From positions 622,638-686,637 of the forward strand of contig VZRN01004245.1 of assembly GCA_013397935.1 (NCBI GenBank): 64,000 bases of DNA, given 5' to 3'. Each line of letters opens with the position of its first letter. Position 1 is the stretch's first letter. Shown one piece after another: positions 39,426 through 52,915 of this stretch. A model generated the notes under the pieces. That model was not told the origin of the DNA, did not search any database, and saw nothing but the letters and a program-made list of their open reading frames with translations. This stretch comes from Dasyornis broadbenti. Taxonomy: Eukaryota; Chordata; Aves; Passeriformes; Dasyornithidae. A program made the position numbers and the translations under genes.

Positions 39426-41172
39426 CTGTTTCAGTTTAATTTGTTTACTCCTCTGAGGAGATTCCGGTGCTGAGCTGTCGGACTGGGTATTAACATCTTC
39501 TGAGTTCTCCTGGGCAGCGGGAGTTGTCACACACCAACAACCAGAAGTGACAAAAGTGGCACCTCGTGCCAGCCCACAGGACTCTGCTCCTCTCCCTTCC
39601 TCTGAGAGTCGTGCCTGCCCTCAGTCAGCCAGGAAAATATCCTGTGTTACCCAGCACTGGTGGTGCTCGTTGGGAGGGAGTAACTCAGGAGGAAATACAG
39701 GATTAGGGATAGTTGGCGAGGGAAGGTATGGGAACATGACATGTTTTAGATTGGACTTCCACGTGTGACACTCAGCTGTACTTTTCTCAGGTTTCTGGAG
39801 ATGATGATTATGCAGTTTGAGATGGATTTTCAGAGGACAGGTTCGGTACTTCGGCAAATCAAACCTCTTGAAAAGTGTGGCAAAGTGTATCAGCTTCCTT
39901 CCCTCCCACCAAAAAAAAAAAAAAAAATAGAATAGACACGTGAAAGGTGTATCACCAGCTCTTTTAAGATCTGAGTTACTACCTAGGCATAAATGGAGAT
40001 CTTTTTTGTGTGTTTTTATTACTGATAACTGTATGTGCGGTGGGAGAAGAAAACTCCCTGAAAAAACACAAAAACCTGTAAATCTGAATTCCTTTTGCTA
40101 ATATAACAGATTATAAAAGGGCATGGACTCATGCTTGTAGATATGAATAAACTGTTAATTTGAGGAAATTGATATTTGGGTATGAATTGGAAAATGTGGC
40201 TTGAGAAACACTTGATTTTTTTTTATTTTTTAATGAAACTAAGTGATCTTCGTTTCTTGGAAGTCTTATTAATTTGATACTGGTGATAGTACTCTCTCTA
40301 ACCCCACAAAACTTCCTAAAAAGCAAGATGTCACATAATCCTATCCAGATAATACAGTCACAGTTTCTGTTTCAATTGCAAAGAACTTTCTACAGGTGGG
40401 AATTTTAAGGATAACCTCTCATTAAAAAAATCCAGCTCTAAATGTTCCTATCTACTGACATTATCGGTATAAATGCAATTCATCCTTTATTTTGAAGATT
40501 CCTCCCTGTGGATCGAGGTGGCCCACCACAAAATCTATTGTGACTCCAAGTAAGCCCCCAAGAGATCAGAAATGGTCCCCAGGCCACGCCCTCAGCCTTT
40601 CTACATAGGGTTAATTTTAAATTTATGAATAACTTTGGGTTCATAAAGGTCTGGCTGCTGTATGAGACAACAGTGAATCCCTCTCCTTCTCCATCCAAAG
40701 TCAGCAGGAAGCTGCGAGGGCTTTAGAGCATTCTGGCCACTTAAGCATTAATGGATTTGAGGAATTCAACAGCATCAAGCAGAGCAAATATTGACCTCTC
40801 CTCAGAAAATATTTACCATCTCATTTATTGCTGTACATCCCCTGCACGGGGATGATATGTTAACGTTAGCAGCTATGATTTGCGAGGTGAACTAATGTTC
40901 TAAACTGACAAACTCAGCTATTTGTTTAAAGGCCCCCTCAGATCGATTTCTAGATGCTTTGCTCGTCGTCAGGGCATCTGTTCCGTGTTAAAATGTCACT
41001 TTTGGTTTTAGGTATTTCTGGCTTTATAGAATAATTTTGAGCCTCATTTATTTTATATGAACAACTTGCCAGTTTTGTGGGTAATAATATGGCGAGCGTT
41101 CATCTGTATGAGGTGTGTTGTGAGCTGAGCATTTCCAGGCCTTGTTTAAAGAAGTGTTTCAATTAGCACACA

Positions 41173-41225
41173 AATTTTGCAAACTGGGAAACAGAGGCAT
41201 AAAATTGTAAGGGATTCACTGCAGC
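41173..41225 (-). mobile_element. Possible MIR fragment, minus orientation
   Basis: TTTTGCAAACTGGGAAACAG, AGGCATAAAATTGTAAGGGA and TTCACTGCAG follow the reverse-strand order of MIR (cattttacagatggggaaac, then tgaggcacagag, then gttaagtgacttg). Confidence 0.5.
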
Positions 41226-42059
41226 GGGTTTTCACAGCAGCTAATCCCCCTTGTCGTAAAGGATTTAATCGCTTGCAAAATGGGTGTTGGGCTTCCATGT
41301 GGTCAGGATTCCTGAAACACTTCACTTCAATATGGGATATCTTTCCTGATTTCCAGAACCTGGATCTGCAGTCTAATCTGTGTTTCCCTCATCTCTTTCT
41401 CTGCACGTTGCTGGAGCTCCTACACGTTTCTTCTGTCAGTGGTCAGAAAGCAGAGGAGCAAATGTGCTTCTTGTAACTTTTTGTTCTGCAAGAGCTGCTC
41501 TGAGTTTGAAATTGGGACAAGCATTGAGTTCATAATTTATGCTCAACATTCTCCTGCTGTATTTTGGCTCACCTGTACCTACCCATCTGTGAGACTGAGA
41601 GGAAGCTGGAAGAAAGAATTAGGAAGAAGAGAAAGGGTCACCTGATGGAGCCCGATCAGGCTGATTCCTTCGCTGTGATTTGAAATGACGTGTGAAAAGC
41701 CCAAATGCTTTATCCACCCTGAATTCTGCAGCGTTGAAAGCCTGACACTTAGGTTCAGACTATAGAAACACAAGAACTGGTCAAGATATCTTTCGTAAAA
41801 TATTTATGCTTTGCTTCATAAAGCGCATCTGATGAAGAAAAATAACACTTCAAGGGCTTAACACAAATATTTACAAGGAGGAAGATATCCAGGCTTTCAT
41901 TTCTGTCCCAAAGGCCCGAAAAGAAAAAGGGTTCTTCCCTTCAGCCTCTTTCCAGCTGCACGGAAAACATGATTTCTTCTCTAAAGAAGAGCTTTGACCA
42001 GAGGGTTGAAGTGATTCAGAGGGACAGAATCAAGAACAAGCTGGTACACAGTGCAATTA

Positions 42060-42250
42060 GGGAGAGCACATGCTTAGTGGTGACAGGCTATCAAGTTTTA
42101 TAATCCGAAATCAGTGACATTTGCAATAATTGTTATTAATAGCCCAGTCTCTTATTAGTTATATTTAAATGGAGCTTTATTACTTAATATTCTAAAATAA
42201 TCAACTTCCAGTTGTGTATTACATTAGCCTAAATCATTGACCAGTTGGGT
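42060..42250. other. AT-rich candidate conserved non-coding element
   Basis: It has repeated TAATTG/ATTAAT/TTATTA cores, with no frame and no transposon signature. Appearance only; conservation is untested. Confidence 0.22.
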
Positions 42251-43374
42251 TGTAAGATGTGCATTCAAAACCTCTCTCTAAATACTTATCGTGCTGTAAA
42301 TAAGGGAAAAAAAAAAAAAACAACCTCTGAACATGATTTACTCTAAATTTCTTTAGTGGACACCAATGGAAAGCTCCACTGAAACCCAGATTTTTTTCCA
42401 TGAAGCTGAAGGGAGGGCTGTGGCTGTTTGTGAACCTTCACCTTTACGCCAGTGAACAGATTTTCAGCGATTCCAGCGCCTTGGATTGAGTCTCTCACCA
42501 CCCAAACCTCTCATAACACCTTCTCGAGCTGTTGTGCCACCAGTAACTTCTTCAGTGCCGACATCTTTGCTGCGAATCCCGCTTTCAGTCATCTGAGAGA
42601 GGGGGGAAAAAACGACGTCCAAAGCAATGAGAATCATGCAGGTGAGCGGAGGCTTTTGAAAAATGAGAACAGCAAAGGACAATTCGGGAGACTCCTCTCA
42701 GGAAAGTGGTGGGAGGAAGTGCCTGTCTGTGTCCTTGTCACTTCTGCTGGGGACTTGAGAACTTCGCGTCGTTTGAAATCGTCTGAGGATCCCACAAAAG
42801 CTCTTTTGATGCAGCAGGGGCTGATGTGCTTTAAGAAGTCGCTGGGAATGCTCTTTCTGAATAGAAATGTGACATTTTAAGAGCCCTTTCTTCTTTTTAA
42901 ACTGTAATCATGCTTTTATCAAAGGCTTTCCTTAGGAACTGTTTTATTTCTTAATGCTCACACAGACAGCATTAACTGGTTCTTTTAAATAGTTTAAATG
43001 TTAATTTCAAAGTTAAAAGTTTTCTGTTCTTTGGGGGTTTTTTTGTTGTTGATCTTTGGGGTTTTTTTAAGGACATACAACATCCAGAACAATTCACAGA
43101 AAACATATCTGGATTTGATGTAAGCAGAGAATATCGTTGAAAGAGATAGATCAGACCCTTTTGTAACAATAAGTGAAATAATTCTGAAGACGTTAGGAAC
43201 CAATTGACTCTTCAAAGCCTCCTTTCTTAAAGGTGTTAACACCCACAGGATGCATGAAAAGAGCTTTTCTTTCCCTTCACCTTCACTGACCTGGCACCTC
43301 TTTCATTGTGGCTTACCTGCGTGCCTTACACCCATTTTAAGTGAATTCGAGATGAGCGATTCACAGAAGTGACA

Positions 43375-43495
43375 GGACTCGAGGAAATCGGGATAAGGTT
43401 CCTCTTCTTGGTATCAGGAAAAGGTTCTTCACCCACAGGGTGGCTGACCAGGTCAATAAGCTGGATTCAAGTGCGCAGTGTCATCATCCTTGAAG
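43375..43495 (+). mobile_element. Possible worn CR1/LINE-type tail, + orientation
   Basis: CAGGAAAAGGTTCTTCACCC, ACAGGGTGGCTGACCAGGTC and CATCATCCTTGAAGGAAAT resemble a bird interspersed repeat that carries a ggaaaaggttcttcacccagagggtgg segment. Subfamily unclear. Confidence 0.45.
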
Positions 43496-43787
43496 GAAAT
43501 AGTCAAGATATGCACTAGACACAAGGTCAATGTTAGATTGTCGTTTAAAATTCAAAAATAAACATTCTCCAGGTCCATGGGCCATCCGATGTCTTCGCTC
43601 GCCTCTTTTCGAGTGCCTAGGAGGAAAATGAGGCATCTCGGGCATCAACAATTGCAGGTTCCATTCCTAACTTGGTTTTCTTTACTCACAGAAATATCTG
43701 TATAAAATGAAAACCCTTTTGTGACAGCGAAATGGGGACAAGTTGGAAAAATTGCCATCAACGCTGGTTATTTCAATAGAAGAGGGG

Positions 43788-43815
43788 TTTCATTATTAAA
43801 ATTTCATTATTAAAA
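43788..43815 (+). repeat. 14-bp tandem duplication
   Basis: TTTCATTATTAAAA occurs twice back to back without a mismatch. Confidence 0.9.
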
Positions 43816-43879
43816 TTATTATTGATTTCTGTTAGGTTTTTTCCTGCCTTTGGAAAGTACAAAGTCCTTAAATAATCTG

Positions 43880-44345
43880 AGTTTTCACTTGCTCCTCAGA
43901 GTTGCGGCATATGACTGATAACTGCCTTTAGAACTTCTAATAGCTAAATTACAATTATTATGCAAAGGCCTACAATAGACAGTTATATGGATTGTTAAAT
44001 GACTTTGCCTTTTTTGCAAACCATAATCATTTTCCTTTATTAGCTGAAGGATTTCATAATTTAAGGAAGATGAGAACCTATAAGTCACACTTTCAAATAA
44101 GGAACATGGATATTGCAAACATTAAATTCTCCCATAAAAATGTTAAGGCATCATTAAACTAGGATCAGATTAATACAATTCAGTCAACTCTAGATAGATA
44201 TCTCCTGTAATAGGCTGAAACAATACCTAGTGATATAGGACGTAAAAGATTTTACTGCAATCAATTTATAAACCTATAAAACATACAGGTATCACTCAAA
44301 GCCGCCATTAATTTTGCATGCCTTGTATTAAATCAAGTGAATTTG
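43880..44345. other. AT-rich candidate conserved non-coding element
   Basis: It contains TTACAATTATTATGCAAAGG, plus TTAAATGA and CATAATTTAAGG type motifs, with no frame or repeat. A guess from composition that a multi-species alignment could settle. Confidence 0.25.
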
Positions 44346-46624
44346 GTAAGGAAAAATATTCCCCGCCCTTACTGTAACTCCCTTTCTGTTGTTAGCTGCT
44401 ATCACAGCATCTTACTTCCACCGTAAGTCAGATGAGAGATGCCTTCTGGTGGAGGTTGACCTGAGAATCTGTGCTTGATTTACCCATCTGTTTAAGAGTC
44501 TGAAAGACTTTTAAATGAATTTTCAGGGTGTCGTTTAATTCTCACTCGTAGCACTGTAAACCTGGAGCCGTTCTGTGTTTGTTCTGGAATAGCGGCAAGC
44601 AGGATCTGACCCCGAGTTTGATCGAATTACAAACAAAGACTTGCCTCTCTTCCAGTCAGCTGGGAAAGGGGAGGGCGTTAGCAGGGGGAAAAGGAGGTTT
44701 GGATTAAAGGCTCTCTGTGCATTCCTTCCCAAGGTACGAGGTAGCTCTGCAGGTCTGGAGAAATGGCAATCTCAGCAGAGCAGGACAGAGCAAATGGGAC
44801 AAAACTGGAAATGCAGAAGTTCCAAAGCGTGGCCTGTGTTACCTCTTCATCCTGCGAGCTGAGCCTCAAAAGTGCTCAACAATTCACATTCGAAGTGTTG
44901 CCCTAACTGAACCCCTGTACGGGTGTAGCTGTGTTGGAATATTTTAGCGAAATAAAAAACCACGACAGATTTATCAATGTGCATACGGAGAGAAAAGAGA
45001 GAGGGAAATGCTTCTCCCATGCCACCCCACTGCCCCAGACAGGGTTCAGTGCATTATGTTAAAAAGGGATCAGGACATGGTCATAAACTGTACTATCCCT
45101 GTTTTGTGGATTTATAATCACAATCTACTACTAAATTCTTTACAATAAGATCCAGAGGTTGAAGCAGGACTGAGAGGAAACAACAGAAAGGAGGAAGGGT
45201 GACCTGCTAAGCTGTGCAGAGCTGGTGTGACTCCTATGAGATTTACAGCACAATACAGACTAAATCTCTTCGGAGGGACTGTTTAAAAGGTGATATGGGG
45301 AAAAAAAAAAAATTAAAATTAAAAATTAAAAAATAAATCCATGTAGCCAGACTGGACCACTCAGGACAGACCAACTTGCATATACTGGCCTTTTTGTCAT
45401 AGGTGTAACCATAGGCTTACAACCTTGTATGCTCAGAAAGAAGAAAAAGCTCCATGCACAATAGTATTTGTTTGCAAATCTGTATTAATGATCCAACATG
45501 CAGGCAAACAAAAGGAGATTTCAAATACACTAAAAGATGGGCATAGATTAGTTTCTTTGTAAAGCTTTTCCATTTGCATTTAAGGTAAGTTATGTGATTT
45601 CGTTCAGTATTTGCTGTATTCCCCAAGGTCTGTACAGGACAGATCCCAGACTGCCTCAGTCATTTAGTGAATCATCTAATGCAATTGCATCCTGAGTGAC
45701 AGCCAAAATTATATGTAGTTAGTAAAAAATGTTGTTGTATTTAATCATATAATTGTGCATCCATTTAGATCAGCCCAGCAATCACGAGAACCCTCATACA
45801 CAAGTACCTTTACCGATGTGACTCGCGGTTAATAAGTAGGAAAGCTCACTCAGAGGGCATTCTCAGGCAGAGAATTTGAAGAATAAGGCCTAGCAAGAGA
45901 CATTTCTAATAATCCATTGTGGTAGATGAGGATTGTTTTTAAATTTTTTTTTTTTTTTTTAATATGCAGCCACCTCTTTGCAAAGTAAAAGATGCTACCC
46001 TGGTGATATGTCAGGTGAAAGAAACTATGAAGCAACTTCTGTTACAGTTTACCAATTGAAATGTATAGGGGTGGGAAAAAAAGTGGAAAATAATAAATAT
46101 TTCAGCCTAGATTCTCACTGAACCTTCTCTGAACGGCCCTGTCACCACATCCTTCCCCAGCAACTTCTGAACCTGTGAGTCCAGTTCGAAAGGGGGAGTA
46201 AGGTTCCAAAGAGCATGTCTTTCCCTAAGATTGTTGAAAAAACGTCTCAGAATACAAGGCAGGAGCCCTGATCAGCACTTTCGTTTAAGTGAAGCTGGTG
46301 CGACTGTGGCCGCACCGCAGTGCTCTGAAGGAAACACCTCACTGAACAACTTTGCCGTACAGGAAAACTTCCTGTTTAATGAAATCACGTGAGATTTGAG
46401 CCATTTGGTGCAAAACCCTCCCGTTGCACAGAGGAGGACACGCAGCAGCAAACGAAGGCATAAGGGGTGCAGAGATTTCGTGCTGTCTGTCTGTAAGTAA
46501 TGAGCTCGGCTCGTTCCATATGGCTGTTAATTGCTACCAGAATAAGTCACAAAGTGAGCTAATGGCTTTGCTCGCGCACAAATTGTGGAAACATATTTTC
46601 CAAGTCAGAAAACAACCGATTAGT

Positions 46625-46686
46625 TGAATCACGAGCCTGGAAGTCAGGAGACCCGATGCAACTTTCTGCTCCACCTCAGGTTTTTC
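46625..46686 (+). mobile_element. MIR-type SINE head fragment, + orientation
   Basis: CACGAGCCTGGAAGTCAGGA and GACCCGATGCAACTTTCTGC match the tRNA-related part of amniote MIR (gcctgggagtcaggagacc, then a tctgccac-type segment). Confidence 0.6.
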
Positions 46687-48198
46687 TGGAGTTACCACAG
46701 CCAGGCGTTTAAAACACGGCTTTGCTGCAGTCTGCAGTGAAGCATCAAGGTCTGCTAGTTAGTTTTTAATGAGCTGGCTTGGAAGCAGGCTGTGTGGCAA
46801 GTACTCAGTTAACTTATCCTCAGCTTCCTTTCCAGTTCATCCATTAATTTAGCTCGTGACAGTCGGATTTCAGGCTGTTCCGTAAGTTCAGCAGGGATCA
46901 AATATAGTCCAGCACTCTGATCAATCATAGGAAATAAATTTAGCATTAAATGACCCAGTGGTCATCTCAAGGTAGATGTTAATTGTCTAACCATGGGGAC
47001 TCCATTGACTTTGCAAAGTAGGACAGATGGGCTCTGTGGAGCTGAAGATGAAGGACAAAATAAGTAGCAAAGAGCCCCAAGAGGCCGCATTTGGAACATG
47101 ATTCATCTCACTTCACGTTAGAGATCCCCAACCCTAATTACCTTTAGAGCTGGTGCAGACTTCACCGCCTTTTGGAGAGCGATTCATCCCCATTATTTGA
47201 GGCATCACCCTGCTGAAGTAAATTGTTTGGTAGAAAGGCACCTGGACGAGTTGGGATCTAGGAGCAGATCTCTGGATGGGGCTGGGCCAAAACACCTCGG
47301 GGTCTTTTCAGGAAGTGACCTTGCTGATTTAAAGGTTTACACGGTGTTATCTCCACTACAGCTTGCAGATAAGACACAAAACACTCCTGCCTCACTCCAG
47401 CTTTGGTCCCTGCCGTGTCTCTGTCGTGTTCTGGGGATGATACCTTCAGGAAGCTGTAGAAAGACAAGGTGGCGGTCAAAGCTCTCATCAGAGCAATAGG
47501 TGTGTCTGGAAACAGAATAGAGCCCTTCTTGAGGATATTAATATTCGTGGAGGGTGTGTTAACAGGAAACTTGTCAGTGCCTTCAAATAAATACACAGAA
47601 CTGGGCTGATCTAGTGGAAATGTTTTTGTTACAATGGCAAAGGTGAATCACGTGCAACACTGAAACCTCTAAGGGTTTGTTGGGTTTTTTTTTTGTTTGT
47701 TTTTTGTTTTTCTTTTTTTTTTAATCGTTTGTTTTCCTCATTTGAAGTTGGAGACGAGAGAGCTGAACCTCATTCAGTGAAACGGCTCAGCTCAGAAGTG
47801 TCAGTGGTGGAAAAAACCTTACCAACTTTTGCAGCTTTGCTAATAAGGATCCTGTCAAACGAAGCCTAGGAGGTGTCGTGTTGTTGAACACAGAAAAATC
47901 GACTGCGGAATTTTATGGCATTGGAAAGCAGGAGAGGTCTCACCTGTGCTTTGTGATCAGCGCTCATGGATTTATTAACAGCGATGTTTTAACGAAGGAG
48001 GGATGAAGTGCGAGGAAAACGCCACGAGAGGGAGATGTTGGAAGCAGGAAAGCTGCCGGGTTTCTCAGCGGTGCACAGCGGGGTTGCTTTTCAAAGGCAC
48101 TCCACAAAAGATTGTTAAACTTTCAGGGAGCTCACAGCATCTTTAACACAAGTATTATTCAGAGAGGGAATTCGTCTGTAAAGCTAGAGATCACTTTT

Positions 48199-48262
48199 GG
48201 AAAAAAAAAAAAAAAAAAACCAAAAAAAAAAACCAAAACAAAACACACCACAACCAAAAACC
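48199..48262 (+). repeat. A-rich low-complexity tract with CC interruptions
   Basis: An 18-base A run is followed by A runs broken by CC and CA. Similar tracts lie at 12891-12945 and 63655-63709. Confidence 0.8.
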
Positions 48263-51200
48263 TGTGTGAACCCTATTTAAAAAGTTGTGTTTATTAAAAA
48301 CGAAATCTTCACTAGACACCACAATGCCTGTCGTTTTAAGGTCAAATGTCTTAATTTCTGCTGCTTTTATATTTATTTCAAATGATAAAACGCATTCTAC
48401 AGTGTAGACACGATGACATTTCACTGCTGAATACGAGCAGAGGAGCGCACAAGGAGACAGAGCTCCTTAGACAGATCCCTGTTCTCTTATCTTGTTTCTG
48501 GTACGTATTTCTCACCACTGTTAAGACACCTCCCTGTAAAAACTTTGGATATTTCACAGAGTTCAGCAGTAATTAAATGCATACTTGAACTCCTAGCCAG
48601 TCTTAAAAAATGAATGTAGCAGTAAATGTCAAGTCATGTCAAATATATAGGGCTAAATGTGGATATTAATTACATAACCAGAGGGACTCAATTTACTTTG
48701 TAAAGCAATTAAAAGAAGACAGAAACTTACAGTCTGTTTCTGGAAAAGAGTAATGCCTGTTTAAAAATAACTTTCTACCCAGAATAGTCTGCCTGATTCA
48801 TTCTATATCAGCTGTGGGGGGATAGGGGGTGGAAATCCCAAACCAACACAGCAGAAGACTTTGACATTTACAGCACTGCTTCTTTATGGAAGTATCAAAC
48901 CTAAGTCTTCAAACAATGCAAGTTGGCAGTTTGGTGCCCAGGTGCACTTTTAGGCATATAAACACAGACTTTGCTTTTCAAACTGGCTGAAGAGCAAATC
49001 AAAATTCAGCTTCCCCTTGTTTTCATTCGCCATGGGCATGTTAAGGATATGAAGAGGCCCGTGTTCCTATGGGCAGGAGGTAAAAAAATTCATTTTTTTA
49101 ATGCACAGTTTTAATATTGCTCTAGATTATTCTGGAAGCCCTGTCTCCTCTTTTTTAAATTTTTTTTTTAATTTTTTAAATATATTTCTTGCTTCAGAGT
49201 GGATAGGCAAGGACTCCTTTCCAGCATTTGTATCAGAACTGGAGTTTGTTCCTTTATCCATAAGAAAAGTATGAAAACTTCCTTAACCTAAAGCACCTGT
49301 TCCAACAGGCACCCTGATGGAAAATTACCTTGTTCCACTGCGCTTTAGTTCTTCTTTGGGTGGTTTTCATATTCCTCTTCATTTTAGTGTGCCCTCTGAG
49401 AATAACAAAGAGTGGTTTGGGTCTGGCTGTTGGTGAAAGGATCACAACTCTTCCGGCCAGTGGCCACAGCATCCGTCCCTCTCTCTGCCTCAGAGATGGG
49501 CACAGGGCCAGAACCAGGCACCTTCAAACACCTGCTGGTGCTCCATCTTCAGAGCAGCTCAGTCAGACCGGAAGGAAAGCAGCAACACTCCCCACACGAC
49601 TCACAAAGCCTTTGCACTGCAGTGTTCTCCTGTCCATCGCTTCAGAAACCAGCTTCTAGCAAGGGCCTAAAAAATCCCACGGTGGTTACTTTTGTCTTCA
49701 GACTACAGCAAGTTTGGCTGGTCTGCTCAATACTGCACTTAATTATTCCTTTTTTTTTTTTTCCCTGGAGTATCACGCTCTAAGTTTTCCTGTGACATTT
49801 TCCCCTCTGCCCTGTTGTGAACACGACTGTAGTGGGATTTTCTAAAAGAGGTCAATGCATACGGGCATGACAGCGGGAAAAGGAGCTGAGGCGGCGTTAG
49901 TCTAAATTGTTTATTTCCAAACTAGAGTGAGAAAGCTTCAGAACCCCCTGAAAGTCCTCTGAGAGACAGCGTTGGGGAGCCAGGGGCTATTACCTTTAGA
50001 CTTCAGCAGAATCTCTTTGCTTTTATGCCACTATTTCTAAAGTAAAGACTTGAAGACGGGCAGAAAGAGCATCAATTCCAAGTGCCTTTCTCAGGAAAAA
50101 TTTCACTGAAACTAGAAAGTTCGTATAAGCAAGGACTTCCAGGCATGACAGCAAGAAACTTTTAACTCTTGTACGGCAAGTTCAGGATCTTTGGGTGAGA
50201 AAGGATGGGGTTGGATGCTGCAGCAATACGTGACAACACAAATTGCTCTATTTCCACACTCTTCAAGGAGTTTGGTACGCTCTAGGTGATGTCACTGTCA
50301 AGGCTGAGCACCAAACATTTTTGACTGTGTTATCTAAGCAGGGTTCTTGATAATTTCATGTTTGCAATGTGGCTGTGCCGGTTAATAATTTACCTTCCCT
50401 GTTAGAACTCCAAGAACACTTAGCAAAACATATATAAGTATCTGTCTCCGTCTTTTGAGTATTTTTAAAGGCCTTCGTTCTTAAAAGATATTTTTAAAAT
50501 GCATTAAGAATGTGAAAAGGCTTTAAAATTCTGCATTCTTGTACACCTGCACTCGGCAGCAAAAAAAGACACGTGAAATCCTGATGCTAAGAACATCAAA
50601 TTATGCCTGCACTGGGTGCTTTAGAATGCTTTACAATGGTTTTCAGGTGAGCAGAGCCCAGGACACGGCCCAGATGACAGCTACTCTCTGTTCCAGCACT
50701 TCATCTATACAGACAAAAAGACTCTGAGGTGTCCTACAGGTTCCATCCACCTGGAAGTCCACATTCGCAGTAATATGAGCAAAATTGGCCTCTCTGTAGC
50801 TGTTTTGTCTGATTTTTAAAGGATAAAGAATTTCTTGAAGGCTCTCTTCACGGCATAAAGGTATTTGAAGGCTTTCTGATTGTGTTCGGTAAACACAGAC
50901 ATAGGCTCTCTTTAGTGCAAGTGGCCGATTCCTAGATTGACTGTCTCCAGCCTGAATTTCAGATCTGCACAGTGCTCCACTTTTACAGCAGTCAAAACAA
51001 AAATCCGTGGCTTTATACCAGAGTAAAGGGTAAAATATAACACATTAATACATCCATCTTATATCCAGTTTATTTAATACCAGAGCAGTAAATACAAATC
51101 AGGGTTCTGGAATCTGGCAATGCTGGAGCTAGCAGGACACTGTCACAGCACTTCTGGGATCCTGGGTGTGCTGGGAAGCTGACGGGGGTGCGTGAGTAAT

Positions 51201-52309
51201 CTTCACATGGATATTGACCCTGCAGTTAAAATAAAATGCTCCTGACACGGCAGAGCAGCCTCTGCAGAAAAACAAAGCAACCCTGTGCCTGTCAGATGGG
51301 AAATATGCTCCAATACTAGTAGTCTTACAACAAGTGAAATAAACAGCATCTTTTGCTTAAAAAAAAGAATGTGATCTTTGGTCAACACAATAAAATGTGC
51401 TTTAGTACTATTTGACAGCTGTAGTGCTAAGATTACGTAACTGTTTCATGTTGTCTTAAGGGTGAACACTCGAAAACTGAAATAACCTTTCTGGTTTCAA
51501 TGCAGGTGAAATTTCAGAGCCAAGGTAGGCTTCAACTCAGCATCTTACAAAGACTGAAACTCAGCTGCCCCCGGCACGGGCAGGAGGCAGCAATTCATCC
51601 TCAGATCACTTCCCTCCCGTAATTTCTGTATGAGCACAGCACTTTCAAACACGCTGGGCTAAGCCCTCATTTAGCCGTCTGGAGTAGGAGCTCTGAATGT
51701 CAACTGACAACAGATTTAGACCCATCTGATGTTTAATACCCACATCTGAAGTGTAGCTAACATTTCTTAGTGCTCTCTGAAGTGGCATTTCAATACCACA
51801 GCCATGACTGTTGTAAGGACATTGGTTATTAGGGAAAGCACTCTCTGTGAGCACAGCTCTTTACCAGCAGGCTGACCTTTAAATCCAGGCAGACATCCTA
51901 AAGAACTTGTGCTCTGTACCAGCCCTTGTGCTTTCCAAGCTTCTGCTCCCATCTCAAATGGAGCAGCCACATCCACCTTACAGGTAACGAGACTTTTGTT
52001 AAAGCTTACAAAAACTGTTCTGTGAAAGGGATCAACCCAGGCCTTCTGCTGGCTCTCGTTGCAAAATTATTTCACTCAACAACGACCTTGCCAAAGCAGT
52101 CCAGTGCTCACCGACTAACATTTCACTAACATTTCAGTTCCCACACTCCTCAACCCTCTCTACTTTCTTTCATCACTCATGGGGAAAAAAAAAAAAAAGA
52201 TATTGAAACAGAAGACAATACTGCTTTATGTATCTGCTTCCCTGCTTCTGGTGCCTCTGCAAGGCAGCTTTGCAGGAAAATACCTTTTTGTAGATTTGGT
52301 GTCTAAGCA

Positions 52310-52315
52310 TTTAAT
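52310..52315 (-). terminator. Weak candidate poly(A) signal (ATTAAA) for RERGL
   Basis: ATTAAA on the minus strand lies about 600 bp beyond the RERGL stop. No AATAAA was seen between the stop and this point. The nearest canonical AATAAA seen on this strand is at 51074-51069, 1.84 kb beyond the stop. Which one is used cannot be told from the sequence. Confidence 0.2.
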
Positions 52316-52499
52316 TCATAGGAATTTCAGCAAGCATAAGGCACACAAGGATCTGAGTTAAATACAAATACATTATCATGTGAAGCCGCAGTATTTTGCT
52401 TTTCTTTAGTGCAAACGCTCTTGCACACAAAAAAAAAAAGAAACCTGCTCAGAATTCTGAAGTAAGATTTTGATCAGCAAGGCTGAATTTACTGGAAAT

Positions 52500-52604
52500 T
52501 ATGAGGCACTTAGGGACATAGTTTAGTGGTGGACTTGGTAGTGTATGGTTAATGGTTGGATTTGATGATCTTAAGGATTTTTTCCAATATAAGTGATCCT
52601 GTGA
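52500..52604 (+). mobile_element. CR1 LINE 3' tail, + orientation
   Basis: The run with TTGGTAGTGTATGGTTAATG, GGTTGGATTTGATGATCTTA and a degraded TTTTCCAA...GATCCTGTG end matches the avian CR1 3' terminus. It lies about 0.3 kb downstream of the RERGL stop and is antisense to the gene, so it may sit inside the 3' UTR. Confidence 0.75.
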
Positions 52605-52699
52605 AATGACTGTTTGCACTTCAGTTGCACCTAGAAACTCTATCCAAGACCATGTTGGTGTTGGATAAATACAGTCTAAATCCCTCCTCTGGAGGGGCT

Positions 52700-52796
52700 C
52701 GAAGTGGCACAGCCCCAAACACAAAATCTGTAGCAGAACTGGAAACAGAAGGTCAGGTCTAGGTCTAGACCATCCACTTGACCACACTATCTCCCA
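52700..52796 (-). mobile_element. Old MIR-like SINE fragment, minus orientation
   Basis: AGCAGAACTGGAAACAGAAG and then CCATCCACTTGACCACACT resemble the reverse complement of the tRNA-derived head of amniote MIR (box region plus GGGTTCTATTCC-type segment). It lies just past the RERGL stop, in the gene's sense orientation. Divergence is high, so the family call is from memory of the consensus. Confidence 0.5.
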
Positions 52797-52915
52797 CCTT
52801 TGGTTTCTCCTGTCTTACTCCTCCAGACATTGACCTTGGAGGAAATTCACTGAATCCCAAGAGCTGCCTCTGCTCCATTGTTTTAGCTTCTTCCAACTTC
52901 AAGACCGACCATCCC

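Larger units (their letters stand above)
36546..43374. other. Intergenic, no gene recognised
   Basis: Unique sequence with a TG microsatellite at 36881-36906, a T run at 37627-37647, an A run at 39910-39927, and MIR-like relics at 39365-39425 and 41173-41225. AT-rich blocks near 38260-38600 and 42060-42250 look like possible regulatory DNA. No coding exon is supported. Confidence 0.5.
43496..52499. other. Intergenic downstream of RERGL, no gene recognised
   Basis: Contains AT-rich candidate regulatory blocks (43880-44345, 46890-47000 and 48570-48760), A/T runs at 45301-45340, 45941-45961, 47682-47724 and 48199-48262, and a MIR-like relic at 46625-46686. The most distal part may include the RERGL 3' UTR. 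No recognisable ORF. Confidence 0.5.
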
